Shown one piece after another: positions 1 to 5,900 of a stretch of DNA of 6,037 nucleotides (position 1 is the stretch's first letter; each line of letters starts with the position of its first letter). The notes beneath the pieces are model-generated. The model did no database searches and was not told the origin of the DNA. It was given only the letters and a program-made list of their open reading frames with translations. This DNA comes from Bacteroidales bacterium UBA2198. GTDB taxonomy: Bacteria; Bacteroidota; Bacteroidia; Bacteroidales; VadinHA17. The stretch covers positions 2,534-8,570 of the forward strand of contig DCVC01000152.1 in NCBI GenBank assembly GCA_002328625.1, written 5' to 3'. Made by a program: the position numbers and the translations under genes.

Positions 1-810
1 GGTGAGGGCACACAGATGCAGTTGAGGAAATGCAGGATCAGATTCGGAAAGATAAATCATATTTTCATAAGCCATCTGCATGGTGATCATGTGTTCGGAC
101 TTTATGGTTTGTTATCAACCTTCAACCTTATGGGCAGGGAAAATCCTGTCTGTCTGTATGCACCGGCAAATTATCTGTCAATGCTGAAGTCGCATCTGAT
201 TGATTTTGATATTAACCTGAGTTTTGAAATTGATTTCATTCCCCTTTCAGGAAACAATCCTGCTCTGATACTTGATGACAAACATATTACTGTTACCTCT
301 TTCCCCCTTAAACATCGGGTTACTGCCTTTGGATTTCTTTTTCGCGAGAAACCAAACGACAGAAATATTATTAAAGAGGCAATTACAAAATATGAGATTC
401 CCAGTATGAGTATCCCCGCAATAAAGAAGGGAGAAGATTTTATAACCAGGGAAGGTGTTGTAATTAAAAATGGTGACATCACAATTCCACCTTCCAAACC
501 TCTGTCATATGCTTATTGCAGTGATACAAAATACTTTAACCGGCTTGCTTCATTCGTAAAAGACGTTGATCTTCTTTATCACGAAGCAACGTTTGACAAA
601 GAACTGGGCGATCTTGCAGCTTCAGTCAGTCACTCAACAACCCACGACGCTGCCAGAGTTGCCCGTGATGCAGGGGTGAAAAAACTCGTTATAGGACATT
701 TTTCCGCCCGCTATAAAAATATTTCTAAGCTTGTTGATGAAGCAAAAGAGATTTTTCCCGATACCATTCCTGCAATTGATGGTACAACATATGATTTAAG
801 TGCTCATTAA
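1..810 (+). CDS. rnz: Ribonuclease Z (tRNA 3'-endonuclease), 5'-truncated by the window edge
   Basis: This zinc-dependent metallo-beta-lactamase-fold endonuclease cuts the 3' trailer from tRNA precursors in the cytoplasm. The frame is open from base 1 and begins GEGTQMQLRK, which in the family follows the first strands of the fold. The real start is therefore upstream, and the ATG at 16 is internal. About 39 residues are missing: 269 are present and the family usually has about 305. The metal-binding motif SHLHGDH is at 70-90. Further ligand positions are the Asp of YCSDTKYF (523-525), the His of YHEATF (580-582) and the His of GHFSARY (697-699). The segment between about 340 and 510, REKPNDRNIIKEAI through IPPSKPLSYAY, fits the exosite-side insertion seen in the long bacterial form. 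All expected catalytic residues in the visible part are intact. It ends in TAA and is followed by a long repeat-bearing spacer, so co-transcription with guaA is not evident. Confidence 0.97.
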   Translation, partial: GEGTQMQLRKCRIRFGKINHIFISHLHGDHVFGLYGLLSTFNLMGRENPVCLYAPANYLSMLKSHLIDFDINLSFEIDFIPLSGNNPALILDDKHITVTSFPLKHRVTAFGFLFREKPNDRNIIKEAITKYEIPSMSIPAIKKGEDFITREGVVIKNGDITIPPSKPLSYAYCSDTKYFNRLASFVKDVDLLYHEATFDKELGDLAASVSHSTTHDAARVARDAGVKKLVIGHFSARYKNISKLVDEAKEIFPDTIPAIDGTTYDLSAH

Positions 811-837
811 ATATCATGTTAATCACTGTGATACTAA

Positions 838-935
838 AATTCGCACAGAGAATTACACTCAGTAATTAAAAAACTGGATTTCATTGATGAAAACAGTGCA
901 ACTCCGGGACTACTCTGTGTTCCTCTATGGTAAAA
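838..935. repeat. Degenerate intergenic palindromic repeat, CACAGAG type (copy 1)
   Basis: CACAGAG at 844-850 is perfectly complementary to CTCTGTG at 913-919, with about 62 bases between them. A second motif, CTCTATG at 923-929, recurs at 2848-2854, and CACAGAG recurs at 2933-2939, both in the repeat before the S41 protease gene. The shared vocabulary in two spacers suggests decayed copies of one dispersed family. From memory, repeats of the form ACCACAGAG...CTCTGTGGT are common between genes in Bacteroidota. Only the 7-base cores are exact here, so the boundaries are approximate. Confidence 0.5.
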
Positions 936-966
936 CACTCCCTCATGATTATTGGGATATTTGGTA

Positions 967-995
967 CTTGAGTCGAAAAAGAATAACTATCTTTG
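967..995 (+). promoter_or_regulatory. Candidate Bacteroidetes-type promoter for guaA
   Basis: TATCTTTG at 988-995 matches the -7 consensus TAnnTTTG exactly. CTTG at 967-970 sits 17 bases upstream as a -33 element with one mismatch to TTTG. Transcription would begin near 1002 and leave a leader of about 170 bases before the proposed guaA start. The -7 box overlaps the left arm of a palindromic repeat (CTTTGCGT, 991-998), so the match could be a by-product of the repeat. No better TAnnTTTG box was found in this spacer. Confidence 0.35.
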
Positions 996-1120
996 CGTCT
1001 GTTTCAGAAGATGAAATTATTTATTTTTCTTAGAGTTCCTTTATGATGACCTTTGTGCTTATCCGTAGTAAAATTGAATTTAACCACACAACTACGCAAA
1101 GATTAATACGAAGGTCGCGA
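988..1120. repeat. Degenerate intergenic palindromic repeat, CTTTGCG type
   Basis: CTTTGCGT at 991-998 is exactly complementary to ACGCAAAG at 1094-1101. Between them, 1051-1072 (CTTTGTGCTTATCCGTAG and following bases) pairs imperfectly with 1079-1101, at roughly 14 of 22 positions. The right side continues into a GAAGGTCGCGAA tail near 1109-1120. This is a second repeat vocabulary, distinct from the CACAGAG type, though the two may belong to related families. The arms have diverged enough that a stable RNA fold is doubtful. Confidence 0.45.
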
Positions 1121-1175
1121 ATGTTATTTCGGAACTTTATTACGTTAATTGTGGATTAATCTAATTGTTTCTTCA

Positions 1176-2705
1176 GTGCTTGACAAAATAGTCATACTCG
1201 ATTTCGGATCTCAATACACTCAGTTAATTGCCAGAAGAATACGTGAGATCAATGTCTATTGCGAAATTTATCCTTTTAACCATTTTCCGGCTCCTGACAA
1301 TAAAGTGAAGGGAATAATACTCTCAGGAAGCCCTTACTCTGTTTGTGATACAGATGCTCCATCACCCGATCTTTCTTCGGTAAAAAGCTCTATACCTTTA
1401 CTTGGAGTCTGTTACGGTGCACAATATCTGGTGCACAAATCAGGAGGAGTAGTATCTCCTTCAGGTTCACGTGAGTATGGCAGGGCAAATCTTGTCAGAA
1501 TTGATAGCGAAGATCCCCTTTTTAAAGATATAAAGCCAGGGACACAGGTCTGGATGTCACATGGTGATACTATAATGCGTGTTCCTGATAACTATTATAT
1601 AACGGGTTCAACATCTGACGTCACTGCAGCTGCTTTTAAGATTAAAGATGAAAATACCTGGGGAATACAGTTTCACCCCGAAGTTTATCATACGACCGAT
1701 GGCAGCCAGATACTTGAAAATTTTGTTGTCGGGATCTGTGGCTGCAACCGGAACTGGACCCCGGATTCATTCGTGGAGTCTTCTGTGGAAAACCTCAGGT
1801 CCCAGCTGGGAAATGATAAGGTGATACTGGGTCTTTCAGGCGGTGTTGATTCTACAGTAGCCGCGTCCCTTTTAAACAAGGCTGTTGGGAAAAATCTTAC
1901 CTGCATATTTGTTGATAACGGATTGCTTAGAAAGAATGAATTCGCAAAAGTGATGGAGTCCTATGCCGGGCTTGGTTTTAATGTTGTGGGTGTGGATGCA
2001 AGTGACAGGTTTCTTGATGAGCTTGAAGGAGTTAACGATCCTGAAGAAAAAAGGAAAATTATCGGAAGAGTTTTTGTAGAGGTTTTTGACCAGGAAGCTC
2101 ATAAAGTGAAGGATGTAAAATGGCTTGCCCAGGGAACTATTTATCCGGATGTAATTGAATCAGTTTCAGTTAACGGACCTTCAGCTACAATAAAATCGCA
2201 TCATAATGTGGGTGCCTTGCCTGAAAAGATGAACCTGAGGGTGGTTGAACCTCTGCGACTGCTTTTTAAAGATGAAGTGAGAAGGGTGGGAGAAAATCTG
2301 GGTCTTCCTGATACAATACTTAAAAGGCATCCTTTCCCGGGACCCGGACTTGCAATTCGTTTGCTTGGGAAAATGACCAGGGAGCAGCTCGGCATTTTGA
2401 AGGATGCTGATGAAATTTTTATTGAGGGACTCCGGAAACATGGTCTCTACGACTCCGTATGGCAGGCGGGGGTGATACTGCTTCCGGTCCAATCAGTAGG
2501 TGTCATGGGTGATGAAAGAACTTACGAAAATGCAGTAGTCCTTCGGGCAGTTGTCTCAACTGATGGAATGACTGCCGACTGGGCCAGATTGCCTCACGAT
2601 TTTCTGGGAGCAATTTCAAATGAGATTATAAATAAAGTTAAAGGGATAAACAGGGTTGTTTATGATATCAGTTCTAAACCTCCTTCGACAATTGAATGGG
2701 AGTGA
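1176..2705 (+). CDS. guaA: GMP synthase, glutamine-hydrolysing
   Basis: GuaA converts XMP, glutamine and ATP to GMP, the last step of guanylate synthesis, in the cytoplasm. The frame has three parts. A class I glutamine amidotransferase domain (about 1-190) carries nucleophile Cys79 in GVCYGAQY and the His167/Glu169 pair in QFHPEV. An ATP-pyrophosphatase domain (about 200-385) has its P-loop SGGVDS at 221-226. The C-terminal dimerisation domain includes HPFPGPGLAIR and the terminal PPSTIEWE signature. I chose the GTG at 1176 because it yields MLDKIVILDFGSQ, which aligns with the usual GuaA N-terminus, and a 509-residue protein of normal family length. The in-frame TTG at 1149 would add nine residues (MWINLIVSS) that the family does not need. 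No Shine-Dalgarno is seen, as is usual in this phylum. All catalytic motifs are intact. The adenylosuccinate and IMP dehydrogenase genes of purine synthesis are not nearby. Confidence 0.98.
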   Translation: MLDKIVILDFGSQYTQLIARRIREINVYCEIYPFNHFPAPDNKVKGIILSGSPYSVCDTDAPSPDLSSVKSSIPLLGVCYGAQYLVHKSGGVVSPSGSREYGRANLVRIDSEDPLFKDIKPGTQVWMSHGDTIMRVPDNYYITGSTSDVTAAAFKIKDENTWGIQFHPEVYHTTDGSQILENFVVGICGCNRNWTPDSFVESSVENLRSQLGNDKVILGLSGGVDSTVAASLLNKAVGKNLTCIFVDNGLLRKNEFAKVMESYAGLGFNVVGVDASDRFLDELEGVNDPEEKRKIIGRVFVEVFDQEAHKVKDVKWLAQGTIYPDVIESVSVNGPSATIKSHHNVGALPEKMNLRVVEPLRLLFKDEVRRVGENLGLPDTILKRHPFPGPGLAIRLLGKMTREQLGILKDADEIFIEGLRKHGLYDSVWQAGVILLPVQSVGVMGDERTYENAVVLRAVVSTDGMTADWARLPHDFLGAISNEIINKVKGINRVVYDISSKPPSTIEWE

Positions 2706-2779
2706 TGAGTAAGACGATAAGAATGAATCCCATTCCTTGGGAGCTTGCCCAGCCTGAGAAGGAAGTATGGAGTGGATAA
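2705..2779 (+). CDS. Possible 24-residue leftover or small ORF overlapping the guaA stop
   Basis: The ATG uses the last A of the guaA TGA stop, an overlap that permits translational coupling, and the frame ends in TAA after 24 codons. The peptide begins MSKTIRMNPIPWEL and ends EKEVWSG. It looks more like a piece of an ordinary soluble protein than random AT-rich spacer, because it uses Pro, Trp and Glu and the DNA is richer in GC than the sequence after it. I do not recognise it. It could be a real small protein, the 5' stub of a gene lost by deletion, or chance. Beyond 2779 the sequence becomes AT-rich and runs into a palindromic repeat, which is compatible with a deletion boundary. Confidence 0.2.
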   Translation: MSKTIRMNPIPWELAQPEKEVWSG

Positions 2780-2841
2780 AAACTTTTATAACAGATTATT
2801 GTTGATTAATATAATACAAGGTCATCTTTTATAAATCTTCT

Positions 2842-2950
2842 TTGACTCTCTATGTCTTCTCTGCGGTTCTCGGTGTAATAACTTTTATTGGTAAAAACTT
2901 ACACGGAACTTCGCAGAGGATACACAGTGGACCACAGAGAAAAACATGGA
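2842..2950. repeat. Intergenic palindromic repeat, CACAGAG type (copy 2)
   Basis: The left arm 2852-2878 (core CTCTGCG at 2859-2865, inner end GTGTAA at 2873-2878) pairs with the right arm 2899-2925 (TTACAC at 2899-2904, CGCAGAG at 2912-2918). About 19 of 27 positions are complementary around a 20-base loop. Outer motifs CTCTATG (2848-2854) and CACAGAG (2933-2939) are shared with the repeat after rnz. This is the best-preserved palindrome in the window. It ends just before the ATG of the S41 protease gene, so as RNA it would form a structured leader close to the start codon. Confidence 0.6.
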
Positions 2951-2955
2951 TTAGA

Positions 2956-4554
2956 ATGAGAATTAAAAAATTTGGTACTCTAATAGTTATTATTACTCTG
3001 AGTCTTCTGAGTAAACCTCTTTATTCACAGGTATTAAACGATGAAACATTTAAGATAGGAAGGACAATAGGCCTTATTGATGCTTTTTATGTTGATACTG
3101 TTAACCTGAAAAGTATTACAGAAAAAGCGATTGTCGAGATGCTTAGGAATCTTGATCCTCATTCAGTTTATATCTCGGCTAAGGATGTGAAGGAAATGAA
3201 CGAACCTCTTAATGGGAACTTTGAGGGAATCGGGATACAGTTCAATCTCCTCCGTGATTCGATAATCGTAATTGAACCAATTCCGGGTGGACCGTCCGAA
3301 AAAATAGGTCTGAAAGCAGGTGACAGGATAATAACCATTGATGGGGAAAAAGTGACGGGTATCTCCATTTCAACATCCGGAGTCAGACAGAGGTTGATGG
3401 GCATGAAAGGAACCAAGGTAAATATAGGTGTCTTCAGAAGAGGAGAAAAGAGTATACTTGATTTTACTATAATCAGGGACAAGATTCCGATTAACAGTCT
3501 TGATGCAGCATATATGCTCGACAAAGAGACAGGGTATATTAAACTCAATAAATTTGCGGCAACCACTGATAAAGAGTTCTCCGAAGGCTTGGAACGACTT
3601 AAAAAGGGTGGCATGAAGAATATTATTATCGATTTACGAGGTAACGGTGGTGGTTTCATGCTTGCCGCAACAAGCCTGGCCGACAGGTTCTTTCCTGACA
3701 AAAAACTGCTGGTTTACCTCAGCGGCAGAAAAACACCCAGGCAGGATTATTCATCATCAGGTAACGGTAATCTCTCTTCTGCAAGGATTGCTATACTTAC
3801 CGATGAAGGTTCTGCTTCTGCAAGTGAAATACTGGCAGGAGCTCTGCAGGATTGGGACAGGGGTGTTGTTATAGGGCGCCGTACTTTTGGAAAAGGATTG
3901 GTGCAGAACGGTTTCAGTCTGACTGACGGTTCAATGATAAGGCTAACAGTGGCAAGATATTACACTCCTACAGGCAGATTAATTCAAAGTCCTTATAATG
4001 AAGGATATGAGAAGTATATGCAGAATTTTTTCAAACGGTATACAGGTGGTGAACTGATGTCCGCTGACTCAATCCATTTCCCTGACTCACTTATGTTTAA
4101 AACCCTTGTGAATAAAAGGACAGTTTATGGGGGTGGCGGAATTATGCCCGATGTATTTGTTGCAGCTGATACTTCAGACTATTCGGAATACTACAGGGGA
4201 CTGGTCAGAAGAGGGATACTGACTTCGTTTGCTCTCGAGTATTTTGACAAAAACAGGAAACTCCTTACGGCAGAATATAAAAATTTTGATGATTATAAAG
4301 CAAGATTTGAGTTTTCACCTGATGATATCGGTGAACTCATAAAAAAAGCCGGGAATGCAGGCATTAAATATGACGGAAACCAGTTTGCTGTTTCCCGTAA
4401 AGAAATTCTTATGATCCTGAAAGGATTGGTTGCAAGTAACCTTTGGCAGTTAAATGAGTATTACCGGATAGTAAATGAGGACGATATAGTGATTGAAAAA
4501 GCACTTAAGGTCTTATCAGACATATCGGCGTACGCGAAAATCCTGGGCTATTAA
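2956..4554 (+). CDS. Secreted S41 family C-terminal processing protease with PDZ domain
   Basis: This is a CtpA/Prc-type serine protease of the cell envelope. The family uses a Ser/Lys dyad and a PDZ domain to bind and cut protein C-termini. The ATG at 2956 gives 532 residues and puts a Sec signal peptide at the very N-terminus: MRIKK, a hydrophobic stretch, then PLYSQ with likely cleavage before or after the Gln. No lipobox Cys is present, so a periplasmic protein is likely. The PDZ domain spans about 84-170, with GIGIQF near 91-96 and GLKAGD at 118-123. The catalytic domain spans about 185-360, with DLRGNGGG at 226-233, nucleophile Ser288 in GSASASE and Lys313 in TFGKG. The 25-residue Ser-Lys spacing equals that of E. 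coli Prc. RYYTPTGR begins at 334. The C-terminal 170 residues are helical-looking and less conserved. The frame stays open upstream to a TTG at 2842, but that part is repeat DNA and would bury the signal peptide. The substrate is unknown. Confidence 0.94.
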   Translation: MRIKKFGTLIVIITLSLLSKPLYSQVLNDETFKIGRTIGLIDAFYVDTVNLKSITEKAIVEMLRNLDPHSVYISAKDVKEMNEPLNGNFEGIGIQFNLLRDSIIVIEPIPGGPSEKIGLKAGDRIITIDGEKVTGISISTSGVRQRLMGMKGTKVNIGVFRRGEKSILDFTIIRDKIPINSLDAAYMLDKETGYIKLNKFAATTDKEFSEGLERLKKGGMKNIIIDLRGNGGGFMLAATSLADRFFPDKKLLVYLSGRKTPRQDYSSSGNGNLSSARIAILTDEGSASASEILAGALQDWDRGVVIGRRTFGKGLVQNGFSLTDGSMIRLTVARYYTPTGRLIQSPYNEGYEKYMQNFFKRYTGGELMSADSIHFPDSLMFKTLVNKRTVYGGGGIMPDVFVAADTSDYSEYYRGLVRRGILTSFALEYFDKNRKLLTAEYKNFDDYKARFEFSPDDIGELIKKAGNAGIKYDGNQFAVSRKEILMILKGLVASNLWQLNEYYRIVNEDDIVIEKALKVLSDISAYAKILGY

Positions 4555-4651
4555 AGTCATTTTATTTAGGATCTCCGAATCCTGATTTCGGATTTAAGGG
4601 TTTATAAACTACAATCCGCAAACAGCAATCCGTGATTTTGTATTTCAGATC
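4555..4651. repeat. AATCCG-rich spacer with a small dyad after the S41 protease gene
   Basis: TCCGAA at 4574-4579 is exactly complementary to TTCGGA at 4587-4592, giving a 6-bp stem with a 7-base loop. CAATCCG occurs at 4612-4618 and again at 4626-4632, with the inverted form CGGATT at 4589-4594. Thus the same hexamer appears three times in under 50 bases, in both orientations. It resembles AATCCG-type intergenic repeats I recall from Bacteroidota. The dyad could act as a weak terminator, but no T-tract follows it, and I would not call it one. Confidence 0.4.
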
Positions 4652-5779
4652 ATGAAACTGATAGCAAAAACCCTCTACGGGCTGGAAGAAATACTTGCAG
4701 AAGAGCTTTTAAGACTTGGTGCACAAAACATTAATGTTTTAAACCGGGCCGTTTCGTTTGAAGGTGACACCGCAATGATTTACAGGACAAACTATTGCTG
4801 CCGGACCGCACTCTCAATTCTTATGCAGATAGCCGGATTTCAGATAAAATCTGCAGGTGATCTCTATACAAACATCAAAAAGATTGAATGGGACAGCTTT
4901 CTGTCGCCGGGCGACACCTTTTCAGTGGTTCCTGTAGTCAACTCGAATATTTTTCATCATACTGGTTATGCAGGCCTGGTTCTTAAGGATGCTGTGGCAG
5001 ACTGGTTCCGCAGAAGGTGCGGGAAAAGACCCTCTGTTAACACAATGGACCCGACTATCATTATCAATCTTCACATCAGTAATGAAAGAGTAAATGTTTC
5101 TGTTGATTCATCGGGAGTACCACTCTATAAGAGAGGATATCGTAAAAATCAAACTGTTGCTCCTTTAAATGAAGTGCTTGCAGCTGGTATTGTAATGCTT
5201 TCGGGATGGGATGCAGTTAATCCCCTGCTCGATCCGATGTGTGGCTCAGGAACAATACCTGTGGAGGCGGCTTTGATTGCCTGCAAGATCCAGCCAGGTC
5301 AATTCCGAAAGAATTTTGGATTCCAGAAATGGAAAGAATATGATGAGGAATTGTTCAACAGGATCAGAAAAGTGTATGAAAGCCAGATAACTGTTCCACT
5401 TGTTACTATTTCGGCAAGAGATATATCTGTAAAAGCTGTTATGCAGACTCGACAAAATGTTAACAATGCCGGATTATCGGATGTCATCAAAGTTGAAGTT
5501 CAGGATTTTCAGTATTTGAAAGCGATCGAGAACGAGGGGTACATAGTAATGAATCCTCCTTACGGAAACAGGATTAAAACTGTTGAAGCAGACAAGTTTT
5601 ATAACATGATTGGTACCACCTTTAAGCATAATTTCCCCGGCTATAATGCATGGCTGATAACCTCCAACAAAGAGGCCCTCAGGAATATAGGTCTGAAACC
5701 ACATAGAAAAATCACCCTCTTTAACGGTGCATTGGAATGCGTTCTGGTGAATTACCGGATGTACTCGGGTAGCAGGTAA
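4652..5779 (+). CDS. rlmL: THUMP domain class I SAM-dependent RNA methyltransferase, RlmL-like (23S rRNA m2G2445)
   Basis: The 375-residue protein matches the stand-alone RlmL/UPF0020 layout. A short N-terminal segment (MKLIAKTLYGLEEILAEEL) is followed by a THUMP RNA-binding domain over about 45-155, then a Rossmann-fold methyltransferase domain from about 165 to 370. The SAM-binding signature DPMCGSGT is at 194-201 and the catalytic NPPYG at 301-305, typical of enzymes that methylate exocyclic amino groups of bases. In E. coli the equivalent domain is the N-terminal half of the fused RlmKL; no RlmK half follows here. The target base G2445 of 23S rRNA is inferred from the family and not visible in the sequence. 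A sister THUMP methyltransferase acting on tRNA guanine (TrmN/Trm14 type) is the main alternative. The ATG at 4652 is the natural start, because MKLIAKTLYGLE aligns with family N-termini; no Shine-Dalgarno is seen. Confidence 0.87.
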   Translation: MKLIAKTLYGLEEILAEELLRLGAQNINVLNRAVSFEGDTAMIYRTNYCCRTALSILMQIAGFQIKSAGDLYTNIKKIEWDSFLSPGDTFSVVPVVNSNIFHHTGYAGLVLKDAVADWFRRRCGKRPSVNTMDPTIIINLHISNERVNVSVDSSGVPLYKRGYRKNQTVAPLNEVLAAGIVMLSGWDAVNPLLDPMCGSGTIPVEAALIACKIQPGQFRKNFGFQKWKEYDEELFNRIRKVYESQITVPLVTISARDISVKAVMQTRQNVNNAGLSDVIKVEVQDFQYLKAIENEGYIVMNPPYGNRIKTVEADKFYNMIGTTFKHNFPGYNAWLITSNKEALRNIGLKPHRKITLFNGALECVLVNYRMYSGSR

Positions 5780-5794
5780 TAATCAAATTGTTGA

Positions 5795-5820
5795 ACAGTT
5801 GTTGAGAACTACACAACTGT
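5795..5820 (+). terminator. Small perfect inverted repeat after rlmL, possible weak terminator
   Basis: ACAGTTGT (5795-5802) and ACAACTGT (5813-5820) form a perfect 8-bp stem with a 10-base loop, starting 15 bases after the rlmL stop. The stem is AT-rich and is followed by AATTTACTATTATTT rather than a clean run of T, so termination would be weak. It could instead be an operator for the promoter that starts 13 bases downstream. Confidence 0.35.
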
Positions 5821-5832
5821 AATTTACTATTA

Positions 5833-5862
5833 TTTGATAACTTTAGATTTTTATTATATTTG
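5833..5862 (+). promoter_or_regulatory. Bacteroidetes-type primary-sigma promoter for the right-edge gene
   Basis: TTTG at 5833-5836 and TATATTTG at 5855-5862 match the -33 (TTTG) and -7 (TAnnTTTG) elements exactly, with an 18-base spacer. The predicted start of transcription is near 5869, about 30 bases before the ATG at 5901. This is the clearest promoter in the window, and it indicates that the next gene begins its own transcription unit instead of depending on rlmL. Confidence 0.65.
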
Positions 5863-5900
5863 CTTTCGGAAAAATAAGACCTTTCTTAAACGAAGCTTAG

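Larger units (their letters stand above)
811..1175. other. Gene-free spacer between rnz and guaA
   Basis: About 365 bases hold no credible gene. The longest ATG frame I found, 38 codons at 1043-1159, runs through repeat sequence and gives a low-complexity Arg/Thr-rich peptide. The spacer is AT-rich and contains two degenerate palindromic repeats (about 838-935 and 988-1120) and a candidate promoter (967-995). I looked for a purine riboswitch upstream of guaA and could not recognise its conserved core. No strong hairpin with a T-tract follows rnz. Confidence 0.8.

Noticed and set aside
171..497. 108-codon minus-strand frame inside rnz
   Set aside because: It lies opposite a conserved enzyme gene with intact catalytic motifs, and its translation shows no recognisable domain. 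It is a shadow frame.
822..832. Short near-palindrome ATCACTGTGAT after rnz
   Set aside because: Eleven bases with a one-base centre is too short and has no T-tract, so it is not a credible terminator. As an operator it has no supporting context.
1043..1159. 38-codon ATG frame in the rnz-guaA spacer
   Set aside because: It reads through the palindromic repeat and gives a Thr/Arg-rich low-complexity peptide with no family resemblance.
1146..1168. Direct repeat TAATTGT (1146-1152 and 1162-1168) just before guaA
   Set aside because: A 7-base AT-rich repeat in an AT-rich leader is easily due to chance.
996..1175. Purine riboswitch in the guaA leader
   Set aside because: I looked for the conserved junction and loop sequences of purine riboswitches and found none; the leader is accounted for by a degenerate repeat.
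3168..3701. 177-codon minus-strand frame inside the S41 protease gene
   Set aside because: It covers the PDZ and early catalytic region of a well-supported gene on the other strand. The Ser/Leu/Pro-rich translation is typical of an antisense shadow.
4652..5779. Reading the methyltransferase as a DNA modification enzyme of a defence system because of its NPPYG motif
   Set aside because: The N-terminal THUMP-type segment and the DPMCGSGT signature place it with rRNA methyltransferases, and no restriction or defence gene is adjacent.
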